From assembly GCA_023213315.1 (NCBI GenBank), contig JAKCPI010031711.1, positions 62,001-126,000 on the forward strand: a stretch of 64,000 nucleotides of DNA. Reading direction: 5' to 3'. The stretch comes from Euborellia annulipes. Its lineage: Eukaryota > Arthropoda > Insecta > Dermaptera > Anisolabididae. Shown here piece by piece: positions 28,301 to 39,212 of the stretch; within the stretch, counting starts at the first letter, position 1, and the number at the start of each line of letters is the position of its first letter. Both the position numbers and the translations under genes were made by a program. Below the pieces are notes generated by a model, which had not been told where the DNA came from, searched no databases, and was given only the letters and a program-made list of their open reading frames with translations.

Positions 28301-30457
28301 AAGGGTTGCTTAGCTACCGGTACTATTAAGTAATATTCCCCTTCTATAAATTAATTTAATTATGGATTTACCAATGGTATATTAAAATTATCTAATAAGT
28401 TTTTTCAAAAATTTTTAAATTTTTTGTCATAAATTAAACTATTTTAAAAAGTTTTTATTCTTTGACGTTTTTTTTTGAGATAATCAATGAAGACCTTACC
28501 CGGCAATTTTTCATTTGTAATAATCAATTTGAAAAAAGTATTTTAATTTATGAATACAAATTAACGTGCACGTCTCTCATTTAGTGAAAGTAAAAAATGA
28601 GAAAAGCTACGGCTACATGATTAATAAAAAGAGTGAGAAGTCCAGAGGGGGGGGGAGGGGGAAGGCCTTGTTTTTGTAAAATAGATGATAATATTGTGAT
28701 TTTGGTTGCCGATTCCTAGGCGTTTATATCATATTTTCTCGAAGTTTAAGTTTTCAATAACTCAGGCTAAATTTATTTTATTTAATTGTAAGCCAGGATA
28801 ATTTAAATAAATTTTATCGCTCAGAACGGGAAATGAGCCTAAGATTATGACGACAAAATGCTGTAAGAAACGGAGGAAATTATAATTCTAGTAGCTTTAT
28901 TGTTCCTGTACATTATATAGGTCTAAATGTCCTTATATGTCGAAAATAACTTAACAAAGTTATTAAGGAGTCAAAAAAATCCAAGGCATAGGCACCCAAA
29001 ATTATTTCTTTTATTATTACCGTTCCAGGCTGACGTTCCGGCCACTGGTCTAGGCCATCTTCAGAGCCGGAGAGTCCTATGAGCGCTCCGTTCATGCGAA
29101 TGTGTGTCACTGAAATTGTAATTTTCATTTATTCTCGCCTCAGGCTCTGAAGATGGCCTAGACCAGTGGCCGAAACGTCAGCTTGGAACGGCAACAATAA
29201 AATAAATAATTTTGGCTGCCTATGTCTTAGATTTTTTTGACTCCTTAATAATACTTCCAGCCACAAAGACATACCTCACAATAAAAAAGTTATAGTTAAA
29301 TACGATATTGTATGAAATAAAAGTAGAAATATTAAATTTTTTCTGAACTTTTAGCTTACGAGATGGCCAGTCCTTTCACTTTTGTACAATGTGACAATAC
29401 CTTTAATGACATATCTCAAATGCTTTGGAGTCTGGGCATTTACATGGCTCTTTGTACTTGGGTACCAGCTACGATTACAATGTTTTGCAATTGTATCATT
29501 TGGATATTGGTTAAACGAAATCAACGCTCTTTAACTGCAATTAAGTATCAAATTCTTATTATTATCATAATTTTATTATTTTCTTTAATTTAATTGAAAT
29601 AAATTTTCTATTTTAGAAACTAGAGTTGGTTCAGGTACGGGTCGCCCTTTGGCTGTTCTCTCTTTAGTATGCGTAATACTCAATTCACCTCTTGGCCTTT
29701 ATTATTTAATTGTTTTATATTTATGTATAACGATTCCCGAAAATTATGAAGGTCTTCAGAGTGTCCCAAAAAACACAATGTGGTGAGTTTTTATTAACTA
29801 TATGTAAAAATGCCATGATGAATTAATTTTAAATGAATAGCTAGCTGATAATTAATTTAATCTAAAAATATGGGTAGTGTATAATTTCGAAACAATACTC
29901 AAAATTTTTCATTTAAGGTCTTTTTCGAAGGCCATAAGTACGGGGTGTAAGTCCCTATTTATTTAAATTGATTGGTAGCCAATTCAATTTAAATAAATTT
30001 TTGTCACGGGATACGAACCCGAGACCCTAGTTACAAATGGCCAACATGCTAACCACTACACCAAGCCCGGGGACAACTAAATTAAAATCTTTTATTAAAT
30101 TTGCTTAAATAGTTTTCGATATTTTAATAATTCTCACAAATATTATATTAATACAATAAAATTTCAAGAAATTAAAAATAAAATTAATTTTTCAGGTATC
30201 ATATAAGAACGCAAAGTTTAGCATTTATGCCACTTTGTCATACTATTAACCTTTGGCGATTCAGTCTTCATTTGCCAGTTTTTATGTTTGTTGGGAATAA
30301 AGAACTTCGAGGTGAGATTTTTGCCAAGTTGATATTTTGGATGAAAAGAATGAAGAAAATATGTACGAAAAAAATACATGAAACAATTAGATTGTTCAAA
30401 ATAAAACAAGAAAATAGAAGAAATTGTGAAAAAGAATTTGAAGAAACAAGATTATAA
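25386..30457 (+). CDS. Receptor B: divergent rhodopsin-class GPCR, 6 exons
   Basis: Exons 25386-25569, 27607-27779, 28097-28319, 29355-29544, 29624-29782 and 30196-30457 join to 1191 nt (396 aa). N-terminus carries sequons NYS and NLS; TM1 ends FSIIG; TM2 LQALTITDTFALFF; TM3 Cys in KILCIGNG; the DRY position reads GVRLAAVAWP, so the acidic residue is Val; ECL2 Cys in FVQCDN; TM5 WVPATITMFCN; TM6 NSPLGLYYL; TM7 FSLHLPVFMFVG in place of NPxxY, then KELRGEIFAK. The tail shares IHETI with receptor A and ends EETRL, a PDZ-ligand-like terminus. Exon 5 must use the CTAG acceptor at 29623, because the upstream TTAG at 29616 would put the frame out. Intron 4 is only 79 bp. Ligand and G-protein coupling cannot be told from sequence. 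Confidence 0.78.
25783..26312. mobile_element. hAT element with CAGGGCCGCAGACAG ends, 530 bp
   Basis: Ends CAGGGCCGCAGACAG / CTGTCTGCGGCCCTG, perfect 8-bp duplication GTTGTGTA (25775-25782, 26313-26320). GGGCCCCGGGG-type blocks lie near both ends. The interior is AT-rich and non-coding. It lies in intron 1 of receptor B. Confidence 0.9.
26441..26889. repeat. Foldback element interrupted by a hAT MITE
   Basis: The left arm (ATTCTTGATTTCGGGTAAAC, CTGTGGTTTATTT) and right arm (AAATAAACC, GCCGAAATCAAGAAT) are reverse complements; the intervening DNA holds the complete hAT MITE 26529-26762. It belongs to the same style of foldback as 27081-27326, which shares the GTTTATCTGTGGTTT arm. Confidence 0.65.
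26529..26762. mobile_element. hAT MITE with CAGGGGCGGATTAA ends and a SINE-2 piece
   Basis: 234 bp, CAGGGGCGGATTAATGC / TTAATCCGCCCCTG, octamers TATATCAG / TATATTAG (one mismatch). G- and C-tracts lie inside the ends. The interior 26580-26680 is a minus-strand SINE-2 body (GTCGGCATCTATGGTCATTT). Confidence 0.8.
27081..27326. repeat. Foldback element in receptor B intron 1
   Basis: Arms about 60 bp: TTTTCGGTTTATCTGTGG...AATTACAACGTTTCGG on the left against CCGAAACGTTGTAATT...CCACAGATAAACCGAAAA on the right, with an inner pair TCTGTGACAA/TTGTCACAGA at the centre. No ORF. Confidence 0.75.
27380..27592 (+). mobile_element. SINE-1 copy lacking the head
   Basis: Contains the perfect 16-bp body hairpin (TATTTAAGCCATTTGG / CCAAATGGCTTAAATA), the core GGCCTGAGTTGCCGAAAAGAC, a GTGTGTGAGTGTGAATGAG tail and an A-run. 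It ends only 14 bp before receptor B exon 2, so it supplies the 3' splice-site neighbourhood of that intron. Confidence 0.8.
28921..29243. repeat. Foldback element with GAAGATGGCC..GGCCGAAACG motif
   Basis: Arms of about 110 bp: the left half reads CGTTCCAGGCTGACGTTCCGG and CTAGGCCATCTTCAGAGCC, the right half the complement, ending GACTCCTTAATAA. The right arm contains CTGAAGA-T-GGCC..GGCC-GAAAC at 29147-29176. It lies in intron 3 of receptor B. Confidence 0.75.
29912..30073 (-). mobile_element. SINE-2-like copy, divergent core
   Basis: Minus-strand head with A box (TGGTGTAGTGGTTAGCATG) and B box (GGGTTCGTATCCC), a near-perfect body hairpin (ATTTATTTAAATTG / CAATTTAAATAAAT), and a diverged core. 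Its head resembles SINE-1 and its body SINE-2, so it may be a third or hybrid family. It lies in receptor B intron 5. Confidence 0.65.
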
Positions 30458-30495
30458 TAATTTCATTTATATTTATTTACTTATTAAAAAGTAAG

Positions 30496-30555
30496 AATCA
30501 CAGACATGTAGATTTTCAGCATGCCGTACCACTAGACCACTTACAAGCATTCGGC
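30496..30555 (-). other. tRNA 5'-half-like fragment
   Basis: On the minus strand AAGTGGTCTAGTGGTACGGC contains a perfect pol III A box (TGGTCTAGTGG). No matching B box or full cloverleaf follows, so it is a tRNA pseudogene or SINE head, not a working tRNA. Confidence 0.35.
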
Positions 30556-31271
30556 TACCACTTAATACGGGAGAAAATCAGTTCATCGCGAACTGGGAAA
30601 TTTCTCTTTCGACATACCGCAATATGGATGGAATTATGAGTAAGCTCTCGATAAGATTATAAGAGTTACTAGAAAGGTGAAGAAATTATCGACCTTAAAA
30701 ATTATAGGTGAAGAACACATATGACAATTTACTTGAATATAATTTATCTCTTTTTAGAGGTATTTATTTATTTATTTAATAAATATTGTATTTTAATCGT
30801 GTTATTAATAAATAATATATCTTAAAATTTATTAACTTCCCAACCTTTACTTAAATATAATTTCTATTTGGGTGTACTTTTTAAGACATCAGTCATTTCT
30901 TTGCAGATATGAAAAAAGTTGAGACTATTTTTTAACTTAGTTCATTTTTTCAACCCTTCATTTAACTGAAATTTGTACATAAGTTCGGGATCAATGACAA
31001 AATCAATGCTTTGAAACAATTAGACTGAGGCTGAGAAAAGAGTGCCAAAATACGTATTAAGGGTGAATTTTTTTAATTAATAAATGTCTTGAAATATATA
31101 GCCGAGTGTACTATTTGTATATTTAATTTTAATTATTAAAACCCAAAAACTAAGCAAAAATCTACCAACTTCTAGCGAAAAAATATTCTTCGTTCTATTT
31201 CTCATTTTGAACTTTTGTTTGAAGACGAATGGCTTTTCTCTTAAAAATTTATAATAAATAAATATTGTTTC

Positions 31272-31552
31272 CCGATAGCAAATTTGCGAAACGAGTTGGT
31301 GTTCGATTGGGGGGGGGGGTAAAAGGGTAATTACCCCCCCCCCCCAGAGATTTAAAAAAAAAATACTTTTTTTTGCAAAAAAATTTATTTTTAATGTTTA
31401 AATATTAATACTTAAAAATGTGATTTGTATTTATATTCTGGCAAACAAGTGCGCTTTTAAATTACCGAAATTAAGACCCTGTGCGACCCAGGTGGCGCAA
31501 TTTTTGCCCAATCGAACTCAAACTCGTCTCGCAAATTTGCTACGAACGATAT
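31272..31552. mobile_element. Inverted-repeat element with hAT-MITE interior
   Basis: Outer arms AGCAAATTTGCGAAACGAG and CTCGTCTCGCAAATTTGCT pair, continuing through GTTCGATTGGG / CCCAATCGAAC. The interior matches the GGCGGATCCAG hAT family (poly-G then poly-C, TTTGTATTTATATTCTGGC). Either a composite or a family that recruited that interior. Confidence 0.6.
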
Positions 31553-32131
31553 ATATTGGCAGGCTTACATACAGTTGAAAAAATTCCATCTTTTTCAAAC
31601 AAAGCCCTATATAGTTAATACAAGTAAATTAAGTTTGTTCGTTAGCCAATTATTAGCTTATTAAAAAAAATATATATATTCCATTTTATAATTCTAAGTT
31701 CATCGAATTAAAATTTGAGTGTCTGATAACAATTCAAAAATGTAGAGGCAGATTATAATTAAATTAGTAAACTAAAATACAAATTTATTTTAAGTTTAAT
31801 AATAATTTTCACTTCAAAAGCCATTTAAGTTTAAAAACAAGTTTATTTTTCAATAGCTAAAAAATTGTAATCATCAAAAATATTTTGCTAGTTCTTCACT
31901 TTTTCGACCCCCCCCAAAAAAAAAAAAAAAAAACTCAAAAAGATGACTTATAAACGCAACGAGCTAGATCAATGAAATTTTTTATGTAGTTCTAACACTA
32001 AAATTGTAGATTTCTATCATTTTTTGAATAAATCCGTCAATCGGATACATTATTTAACACTTTTTTTATCAAAAATTTTAAAAATTATTTTATCATATCA
32101 TGATAAATTACATTTTTTTAAACAGTTTTTA

Positions 32132-32407
32132 TCTCAGCCAAAAACATCGGAGATGAAAAAGGGCGCCTCGCATTATTTTTGCCCAGCGTCGAGGTGAAAT
32201 CAAAAAAATGCGCCTCGCTTTTCTGATTTATATAAAAGCGAGGAAATATTTTCACTTAAATAAAACCCCTACAGAATTTTATTTGTTTCATATATCCTCG
32301 CTTTTATATAAATCAGAAAAGCGAGGCGCATTTTTTGATTTCACCTCGACGCTGGGCAAAAATAATGCGAGGCGCCCCTTTGCATCTCCGATGTTTTTGG
32401 CTGAGAT
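32132..32407. repeat. Foldback element with about 108-bp arms
   Basis: Left arm 32132-32240 (TCTCAGCCAAAAACATCGG...CGCCTCGCTTTTCTG) and right arm 32298-32407 (its near-exact reverse complement). GC-rich words CGCCTCGC and CGTCGAGGTG make it stand out. Bases 32208-32438 are open but only because of the arms. Confidence 0.8.
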
Positions 32408-32521
32408 TTCACTTCTTTTTGTGAAATATTGCATTTAAATATTATTTAATAATTTGTGTTTATTAAATATTAAGTTATCCCATGAATAGATATTTTAAAT
32501 GCATTCCAAACAGTAAAAAAT

Positions 32522-33020
32522 AAATACATCGTTTGGTATCTATTCAAAACGATAAACATAGGATTTCCCTAAATTTTATAAAATTTTAGGTTTTTTATTT
32601 TTGTTATGTTGGTAGAATGTAAATACATCGTTTGGTATCCATTCAAAACGATAAACATAGGATTTCCCTAAATTTCATAAAAATTTTAGGATTTTTATTT
32701 TTGTTATGTTGGTAGAATGTAAATACATCGTTTAGTATCCATTCAAAACGATAAACATAGGATTTCACCAAATTTTATAAAATTTTAGGATTTTTATTTT
32801 TGTTATGTTGGTAGAATGTAAATACATCGTTTGGTATCCATTCAAAACGATAAACATAGGATTTCACCAAATTTTATAAAATTTTAGGATTTTTATTTTT
32901 GTTATGTTGGTAGAATGTAAATACATCGTTTGGTATCCATTCAAAACGATAAACAGGATTTCACCAAATTTTATAAAAAATTTTTTTATTTTTTTAGTTT
33001 TTTTATTTTTGTTATGTTGG
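32522..33020. repeat. 99-100-bp tandem repeat, five copies
   Basis: AAATACATCGTTT recurs at 32522, 32621, 32721, 32820 and 32919 (spacing 99, 100, 99, 99). Each unit also has ATTCAAAACGATAAACA and TTTTTGTTATGTTGGTAG. Units differ by only a few substitutions; the last is partly degraded by T-rich sequence. Non-coding. Confidence 0.95.
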
Positions 33021-33368
33021 TAGCACTTCTTCTTATCACGTTAATCTGTTGTATTTCTATCTGAAGGGATCCATCCTAAAATTTTTTATTCCATTAGGGA
33101 TGAAAATTACTAATATTAATAGATATGTTCCTAGATGACGTCATCAGGGAGCAAAATAGTTAGAATTGTCTTTTTGCCACGTTAAAGATAGGACAAATTT
33201 GAAATTTTGAATACCTCTCAAAAAGTCACTTTTGATCCAAAATGAAATTTTATATCAAAGGTATCGGGTTTTTGATAGTACCTATTTGTATTTTAAATTT
33301 CATCCAAATCGGTCCAGCAGGGAAACCTGTAGCTTTGTCTAAAAATTTGAAAATTGAAGAAAAGAATG

Positions 33369-33403
<35 letters not shown>
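33369..33403. repeat. 35-bp A homopolymer
   Basis: An uninterrupted A-run. It could be the tail of an unrecognised retroelement read on the plus strand, but the sequence before it has no pol III boxes I can see. Confidence 0.6.
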
Positions 33404-33405
<2 letters not shown>

Positions 33406-34103
33406 AAAAATAAGAGACTAACTTTTGACCTTCCGAAATCGGCAAAATCTCAACTTTGAGCCTCTGCCATTCTGTTTGGGACTGGAATTTTTTTTTGACT
33501 TCGTGCTCAAAATAATCCTTATTTATTCTAGTTTAATATAAAAAAATTTGGTTCCGATATCTTAAAACCTTTTTGAGATATTCGCCCAGAAAGAGAAAAG
33601 TTTCTCAAAAAAATTTTTTCACGTCCCTATCTTTTATTAAGGATTTAAAATCATTCTTGATAATATAGTCTAGGGACGACTCGTCCATCTAAATGCAATG
33701 GGCCATTGGCATCTATTGGAATATCAACTAAATGGCAGAATTAAGAGTTTCTTTGCTTTCTTTTGCTTTTTACTTGCTCGGCGACGAGTCGCTCCCGCGA
33801 CTCTTGATTCTTACATGTTTTTACGAAAACTGAATAGTTTTTGAGATAATCACGTATTTTGAGTATATGCAAGAAAATCGAGGCAATTTGAAACTTGATT
33901 TATTTTATTTTGAAAGGGAAAATGTTCTATTCCACTCTGATTATTGAGTTTAAGTGACAACAACACAATAAATCTCATTCTTTGTCATGACATTGAAAAG
34001 AGATATTGTTTATTTGATAATTCTTTTTATCAAGCTTTATTCCATTTATTAAAGTATTTTTTTTCCTTTAAAACTTTAGTTAACTCTAGTTTTGATAATA
34101 AAA

Positions 34104-37100
34104 ATGTCAAATAGCACGGACTTTGTGAATTATTCTCGCACAGAGAGTGATTTTTATAATGTTCCTCAAAATTATGGAGTAAATTCGTGGCCTCGAGAAT
34201 TACAAGAAGATTGGCCCTGGGTTGTAGAAATTTCAAAAATTGGTTATAATCTTGCTATTTATTTCACCTTTCCATTCTCAGTTGTAGGTTTGTTCTTTTC
34301 AAGTTTTATTTTTCAGTGATTTTATTATGTAGATTAAATTTTTTAATTTGTAACATATCATAGGAAAATTAATGTAAGATTTCAAGAAATATCTTTTGAA
34401 CTAAGAAAGAAATTTCTAAAGAAAATTTTGAGTTTGCAGATGCCCTATTTGAAATTTTAGAAAATAAAAATAGAGTACGGAATAAAAATGTTCTTTTCTA
34501 CGAGCCAAGTGCAGTCAAAAATTAATTTGCTTAAATAAAATAAAATAAAATAAAATAAATTCTTTATTCTTTTTTCTCCTCTTTTTAGGAGTTATTCTGA
34601 ATATAGCATCAATACTAGCACTAAGGAGTTCAAAATTCCGCTCTTTTCGAATCACAATTTATTTGGAAGCACTCACTATTACAGATACGATCGCTCTTTT
34701 CTTCAGATGTTGGATTGAGGCCTATCGAGGATTATCTAACAATTTTAATAAATTGTTTTTGGTTGGTATAATAAACTTATAAACTACCGTATTTAATTAT
34801 CATAGAGATAAGTTAGTTCCCCTTCATATGCAAACAGTCTTTTCGGCAACTTAGGACTTTATACCATAAACGTTATTTATGAATATATGTATGTTTGGGG
34901 TTCAGGCATTCTTATTCAAGCCTTTTGGTATCCAAATGGTTTAAATAAGTTAGTTAATGAAGTGAGGGAAATATAAAAATAACACAAATCATTTGTTAAA
35001 TGAAATTTTATAAGAATCTGAAAAATTTGGTTGTATTGTCCTATATTGATTATCTACCATTGTTGTTGTTGTTGTTTTTTTTTTAAGGAAAATCTAAAAC
35101 TTTGTATTGTAAATGGTGTGATATCAAATACCGTAACGATCCTCTCCGCCTGGACAGTTGTGCTTATTACGGGAGTGCGATTAGCTGCTGTTGCTTTTCC
35201 TTTTGCCCATAGGAACTCCTCTGGTAGTTCTTTCGGAGCTATTATTTTATTTTTGCTTCTGATGTCTCTATGCCTCTTGGTCACAATCATTAAGAGTTAC
35301 TTTGTTCGAGGTAATTTCTCTTGCATTTTTAATAATAAATAATAATATACTTATTATAGATTTATACTCTAGTTTTTTATTAAAATTTAAAACAAAATTT
35401 TTAAAATAATATGAATCCGATGAAGATCTGTTAATTACAAGATGAGGTTTCCTGATGAATAATAACAATCAGTTATAAGTGAGGACGAAAAATATTTGAC
35501 GATGTTTTGAAACTGGACAAGATATACAATCAATATAGATTACAATGGTGGTTACTTGTCAATTTATGAGGGGTTAGTCATAAATATTTTTTGATATAAA
35601 AAATTTTAATATCAAATTTTGTTTATTTACAATGTTACAGCTCTTAGTAACGTACACCATAAAATAGTAAACTTTACTACAGTCACGGAGCAATAAAAAT
35701 ACCATCTATTGCACTAGTATTGAGACTAAAGCCCGGTAGTTAGGCAGCCCAAATGGCACACATTCACTAAACTGTTTTCAATCAGATAATCTCATACAGA
35801 CAAGCTGCTTTTTTGGCTGCCTAACTAAAGGGCTTTAGTCTCAATACTATTGCAATAGATGTTACATCGGATACTAGTATAACTGAATCGACCACTATCA
35901 CCATCTATCGTGCATGAGAGTAATTAATTTGACTTATTTGGTTTCAAGTTCTAAAGGCCCCCATACACCATCGGATTTTCTTCAAGGCCCAGCACTATCT
36001 CGCGGCACCCCTTAGCCAATCACCCCCTCATCTCGGGCACACCTGTTGGGAACCACTGGTCTAAACACTCTAATCAAGTTATATGCAATGCAATCTTGAA
36101 TAAAAGAGGGATTTGCTTTAGTTTTTTTTAAACTTTCTACTTTATTAAAAGTCATATCCGGATATTTAGGCACCTTCTATATTTATTTAAATTAATTTGT
36201 ATTCCTCTACTTAATTAGCATTCGAGGCTGTGAGCGTCTTCAATTATATACAATGCGATTATGATACAGATGATTATATTCGAACTCGACTGAATTTAAG
36301 CATCTATATGGCGTTAGTCACTTGGATACCAGCTACGATTACAATGTTCTGTAATTGTATTATTTGGATCTTATTGAAGAGGAATCAACGTTCTCTCGAA
36401 CAATTTAAGTACCGAATACATGATAAAAAAAAAAATTTGGGTTGTCAAATGAAGTGCTGAAGCATGTGCAACGTCTCGATAAATTTTTCCCTTTAAAAAA
36501 TCTATCAACAACTTTCCGATATCCTGAGAAAACATATTAGGATAGTCACCTGAGAAAGACGTAAACGTTGCTCATAAATAAATACAGGGCCGGAACTAGG
36601 AGATTTTTTAGGGGAGGGGCGGGGGCAAAATTTAATTTGCTGCCCCCTTCTTAAAATTTTCTATACAAAATTCATATCACTTTACCTTTTTTTTTTTTTT
36701 CTTTTAGTAAATCTTTCTTTAATTGCCGCCCCCTGATATCTGCCGCCCGGTGCACATGCCCCCACTGCTCTCCCCCCTAGATCCGGCTCTGAATAAATAA
36801 ACAGCTTTTTTTAAACAAAGATTACAGCACATCTCTTCACTACTCAAAAAATCAATTATTATTGTTCTACTTAAAATTTTATTTTTAATTTTAATCATTT
36901 CTCTCATTTTAGTGCCTCGTGGAGGTTCCGTTACGGGCCGACCTCTGTTTGTTCTATCTTTAGTCTGTGTAGCCCTTAATACACCTCTTGGTATCTATTA
37001 TTTAATTATATTAGTACTTGTGTTTACGGCACCTAAAGACTTCACTCTCAATCCCAATGATAACCCTTCGTGGTAAGTCTTAAATAAATAATGAAATTGG

Positions 37101-37608
37101 AAAAGTCATATACAAAAATAAAGAAATGTATTTTCTCGAATGATTTAGGAAGGTTTCGATTAATTTGTGAGCCAAATCTGTTTCTATGTTTATAAATTTT
37201 ACATCCTGAATTCTAATGTGCAATACTACCGGAAACTAAATACACGTCGACACAATAAATTTAGTGTGACAAGCTCAGAACAAAAAAATTGAATTACCGA
37301 AGGTAATACATATAAAGTTGTGTGCTGTGCGACTTGTCACACCAGATTTTATAATTAATCAAAACTTTTGTATTATCTTTTCATATTTTAATATCAAAAC
37401 TTAAAATGTTTAATTTAAAAATAAATATTTTTTCAGGCACCGGACGAGGATATTAACTCTCGCATTTAATCCGCTTTGCAATAATATATACTTGTGGCGA
37501 TTCAGTCTACATTTACCTGTATTTATTTTTGTGGGAAGTAAAGAACTTCGAGGAGAGATTTTAGCAAGAATGAAATTATGGTTCAGCAAATTAAAAAAAA
37601 GTAGATAA
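34104..37608 (+). CDS. Receptor C: divergent GPCR, 6 exons, possible pseudogene
   Basis: Exons 34104-34287, 34589-34761, 35088-35310, 36219-36408, 36913-37072 and 37437-37608. N-terminus has sequons NST and NYS and YGVNSWPRELQEDWP, like receptor A. TM2 LEALTITDTIALFF; TM3 Cys in LKLCIVNG; GVRLAAVAFP at the DRY position (acidic residue lost, as in B); ECL2 Cys in YIQCDY; TM5 WIPATITMFCN; TM6 NTPLGIYYL; TM7 FSLHLPVFIFVG. The exons sum to 1102 nt, not a multiple of three: the exon 4 donor homologous to B is phase 2, whereas both available exon 5 acceptors are phase 1. Joining them brings a stop about 23 codons on and loses TM6-TM7. A weak alternative donor (CAAC|GTTC, about 36390) would restore frame. 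The tail is short, ends KKSR, and lacks the PDZ-like terminus of A and B. Confidence 0.65.
34828..34945 (-). mobile_element. SINE-1 fragment in receptor C intron 2
   Basis: CAGTCTTTTCGGCAACTTAGG (core complement) followed by TTATTTATGAATATATGTAT, GGGGTTCAGGCATTC and the body hairpin CAAGCC.TTTGGTATCCAAATGG. Head and tail are missing. Confidence 0.7.
35703..35866. repeat. Foldback element in receptor C intron 3
   Basis: Arms of about 46 bp: ATCTATTGCACTAGTATTGA and AGACTAAAGCCC..TAGTTAGGCAGCC pair with GGCTGCCTAACTA..GGGCTTTAGTCT and TCAATACTATTGCAATAGAT. Loop about 70 bp. Non-coding. Confidence 0.8.
36585..36791. mobile_element. hAT MITE with CAGGGCCGGAACTAG ends
   Basis: 207 bp, CAGGGCCGGAACTAGG / CCTAGATCCGGCTCTG with octamers AATAAATA (36577-36584, 36792-36799). 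The octamer is low complexity, so slightly less secure than the others. G-rich left and C-rich right interior. It lies in intron 4 of receptor C, where the frame conflict occurs. Confidence 0.75.
37185..37345 (+). repeat. 3' part of the (TG)n-associated family with hairpin module
   Basis: GGAAACTAAATACACGTCGA and the imperfect hairpin GTGTGACAAGCTCAGAAC.../...TGTGTGCTGTGCGACTTGTCACACC match copies at 38575 and 42728. It lies in receptor C intron 5. Confidence 0.65.
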
Positions 37609-38574
37609 CAATATAAAAAAACAGCAAATGGAATTTTTTTATAAATATATAAAAAGGAAACTAGGATGAAAAAGAAGAAAAATAAGTAGGGACGTAAATC
37701 GCCTCAAATGACGAAAAGGACTTTAAACAAATTTAAAAAAAAGAACATGAAACAACAAATGGTATACCTAAATATATGTGCCTGGATCCCCCACATATGA
37801 ATCTTATTTAAATAATGAGTATTGTTAAAGTCTATATGGCCTAAAATGCCGAAAAAGATTTAAATAAAAAATAAAAGGGTAAAGAAAGCGTGTTATTCAG
37901 GAAAAATTTATTATAAAAAAAAAAAAAAATTATATAATAACCATAATTTACTTATTTAAAAAAATTTGTTCCCCTCCTGCTAAATTGTTTAAGAATTTTT
38001 TTAGCATCTGAGGCAATTAAGAATTATATTTCGGATATATTTAAAAAGATATTATCTCGAGACGAATATTACATAAAATTTCTTAAAATTAAAATTATTT
38101 TCAAGGGGATAATTCATCAATCTTACTTCTTTTAATTAAGTTGTCAATAAAGATTTTGATTAAAGAATGTCAATAATAAGTCAAGTAAAATTCCTCTTAA
38201 GTTAATATTTTTCTTATTAGAGTTTCTGAAAATGGATTTTTGTCTATCTACCAATTTAAAAAATTATCTCTTTGGACAGAAACTGATCCTTGGAGTATTT
38301 TTCTCTAAATATAAAAATTAGTTAGTTTATTATTAATGTAAAATAATATGTTAATGTTTTCAAAACAACTATTTTAATCAAATAAACAATAAATAGGTTA
38401 ATATAAATTAAAACATTATCGACAGGTGAATTCAAGCGAAATAATTAATACAACATCTGGAACAAACTCTTTTGTTTTACTATACGTAAACAAAACCAGA
38501 TGGCCAGACAAAGCCCGTCAAGCAACTAACGCAGCTAATATTTAAGCTCGTCGAAAAATTAATCTTATATATAG

Positions 38575-39212
38575 AGAGAGAAAGTATTGGATTCATGTCA
38601 AAAATTCGATGTCGAGATTTTGATGGATATACACGTTTTGAGGTTCCTTGAATCCAAAAAAGTGGTTTTCGTGACATGGTCTGTCTGTGTGTGTGTGTGT
38701 GTCTGTGTGTATGTGTGTCTGTGTTCAATTTTAAGCATGAAGGAATTGAGCTATGAGGCTGAAATTTTATAATTAAGTTAAACACCCCCCGGGACCAGAA
38801 AAATAAGCTTTTAATCAAAATCGGCCAAGGAGTACTAGTACTTTACTGATGTACTTTTTCAGTTTTTTTCGATTTTCTCAAAATTCGCTCTAACGATTTT
38901 GATTAAAATTCAAAAATCAATTATTTTTTAGATGCTCTTTCAAATGTATATTCTCGTTTTGCCCTCAAAATTGTTTGAAGCACACTTTACTCTTGTGCTT
39001 CATAGGAAAGATAGGAGAAATGGTTGCCATGGTAACAAAATATAAATATTTTCCCATGTTTATAATTTTAACATCTTAAATTTCTAATATATTGGCGGAA
39101 ACTAAATATATTTTTATACGAAAAATCTGATGTGACAAGCACAGAACACAACTTTCGATTACCGAAGGTAAGAGAAAGTTGTGTGCTGTGCGCCAGTCAC
39201 ACTAGATTTTTT
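38575..39212 (+). repeat. (TG)n-associated interspersed family, long copy 1
   Basis: Begins AGAGAGAGAAAGTATTGGAT with ATTCGATGTCGAGATTTTG, then a (TG)n-rich segment (38685-38728), ATCGGCCAA.GAGTACTAGTA, a block with GGTTGCCATGGTAACAAAAT, and ends with a hairpin module GTGTGACAAGCACAGAACAC / GTGTGCTGTGCGCCAGTCAC. At least eight related pieces occur in the window. No ORF; class unknown to me. Confidence 0.7.

Larger units (their letters stand above)
30458..34103. other. Intergenic DNA between receptors B and C
   Basis: No gene found. It holds a tRNA-like A-box fragment at 30496-30555, the nested element at 31272-31552, the foldback at 32132-32407, a 99-bp tandem array and a 35-A run. The remainder is AT-rich. 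Confidence 0.55.

Noticed and set aside
32522..33020. 99-bp direct repeats as a CRISPR array
   Set aside because: The whole unit is repeated with no unique spacers, and the genome is eukaryotic; it is an ordinary tandem repeat.
38587..38772. Cys/Val-rich open frames (here and at 42746-42931)
   Set aside because: Translations of the (TG)n segment in an interspersed repeat, present in several shifted copies.
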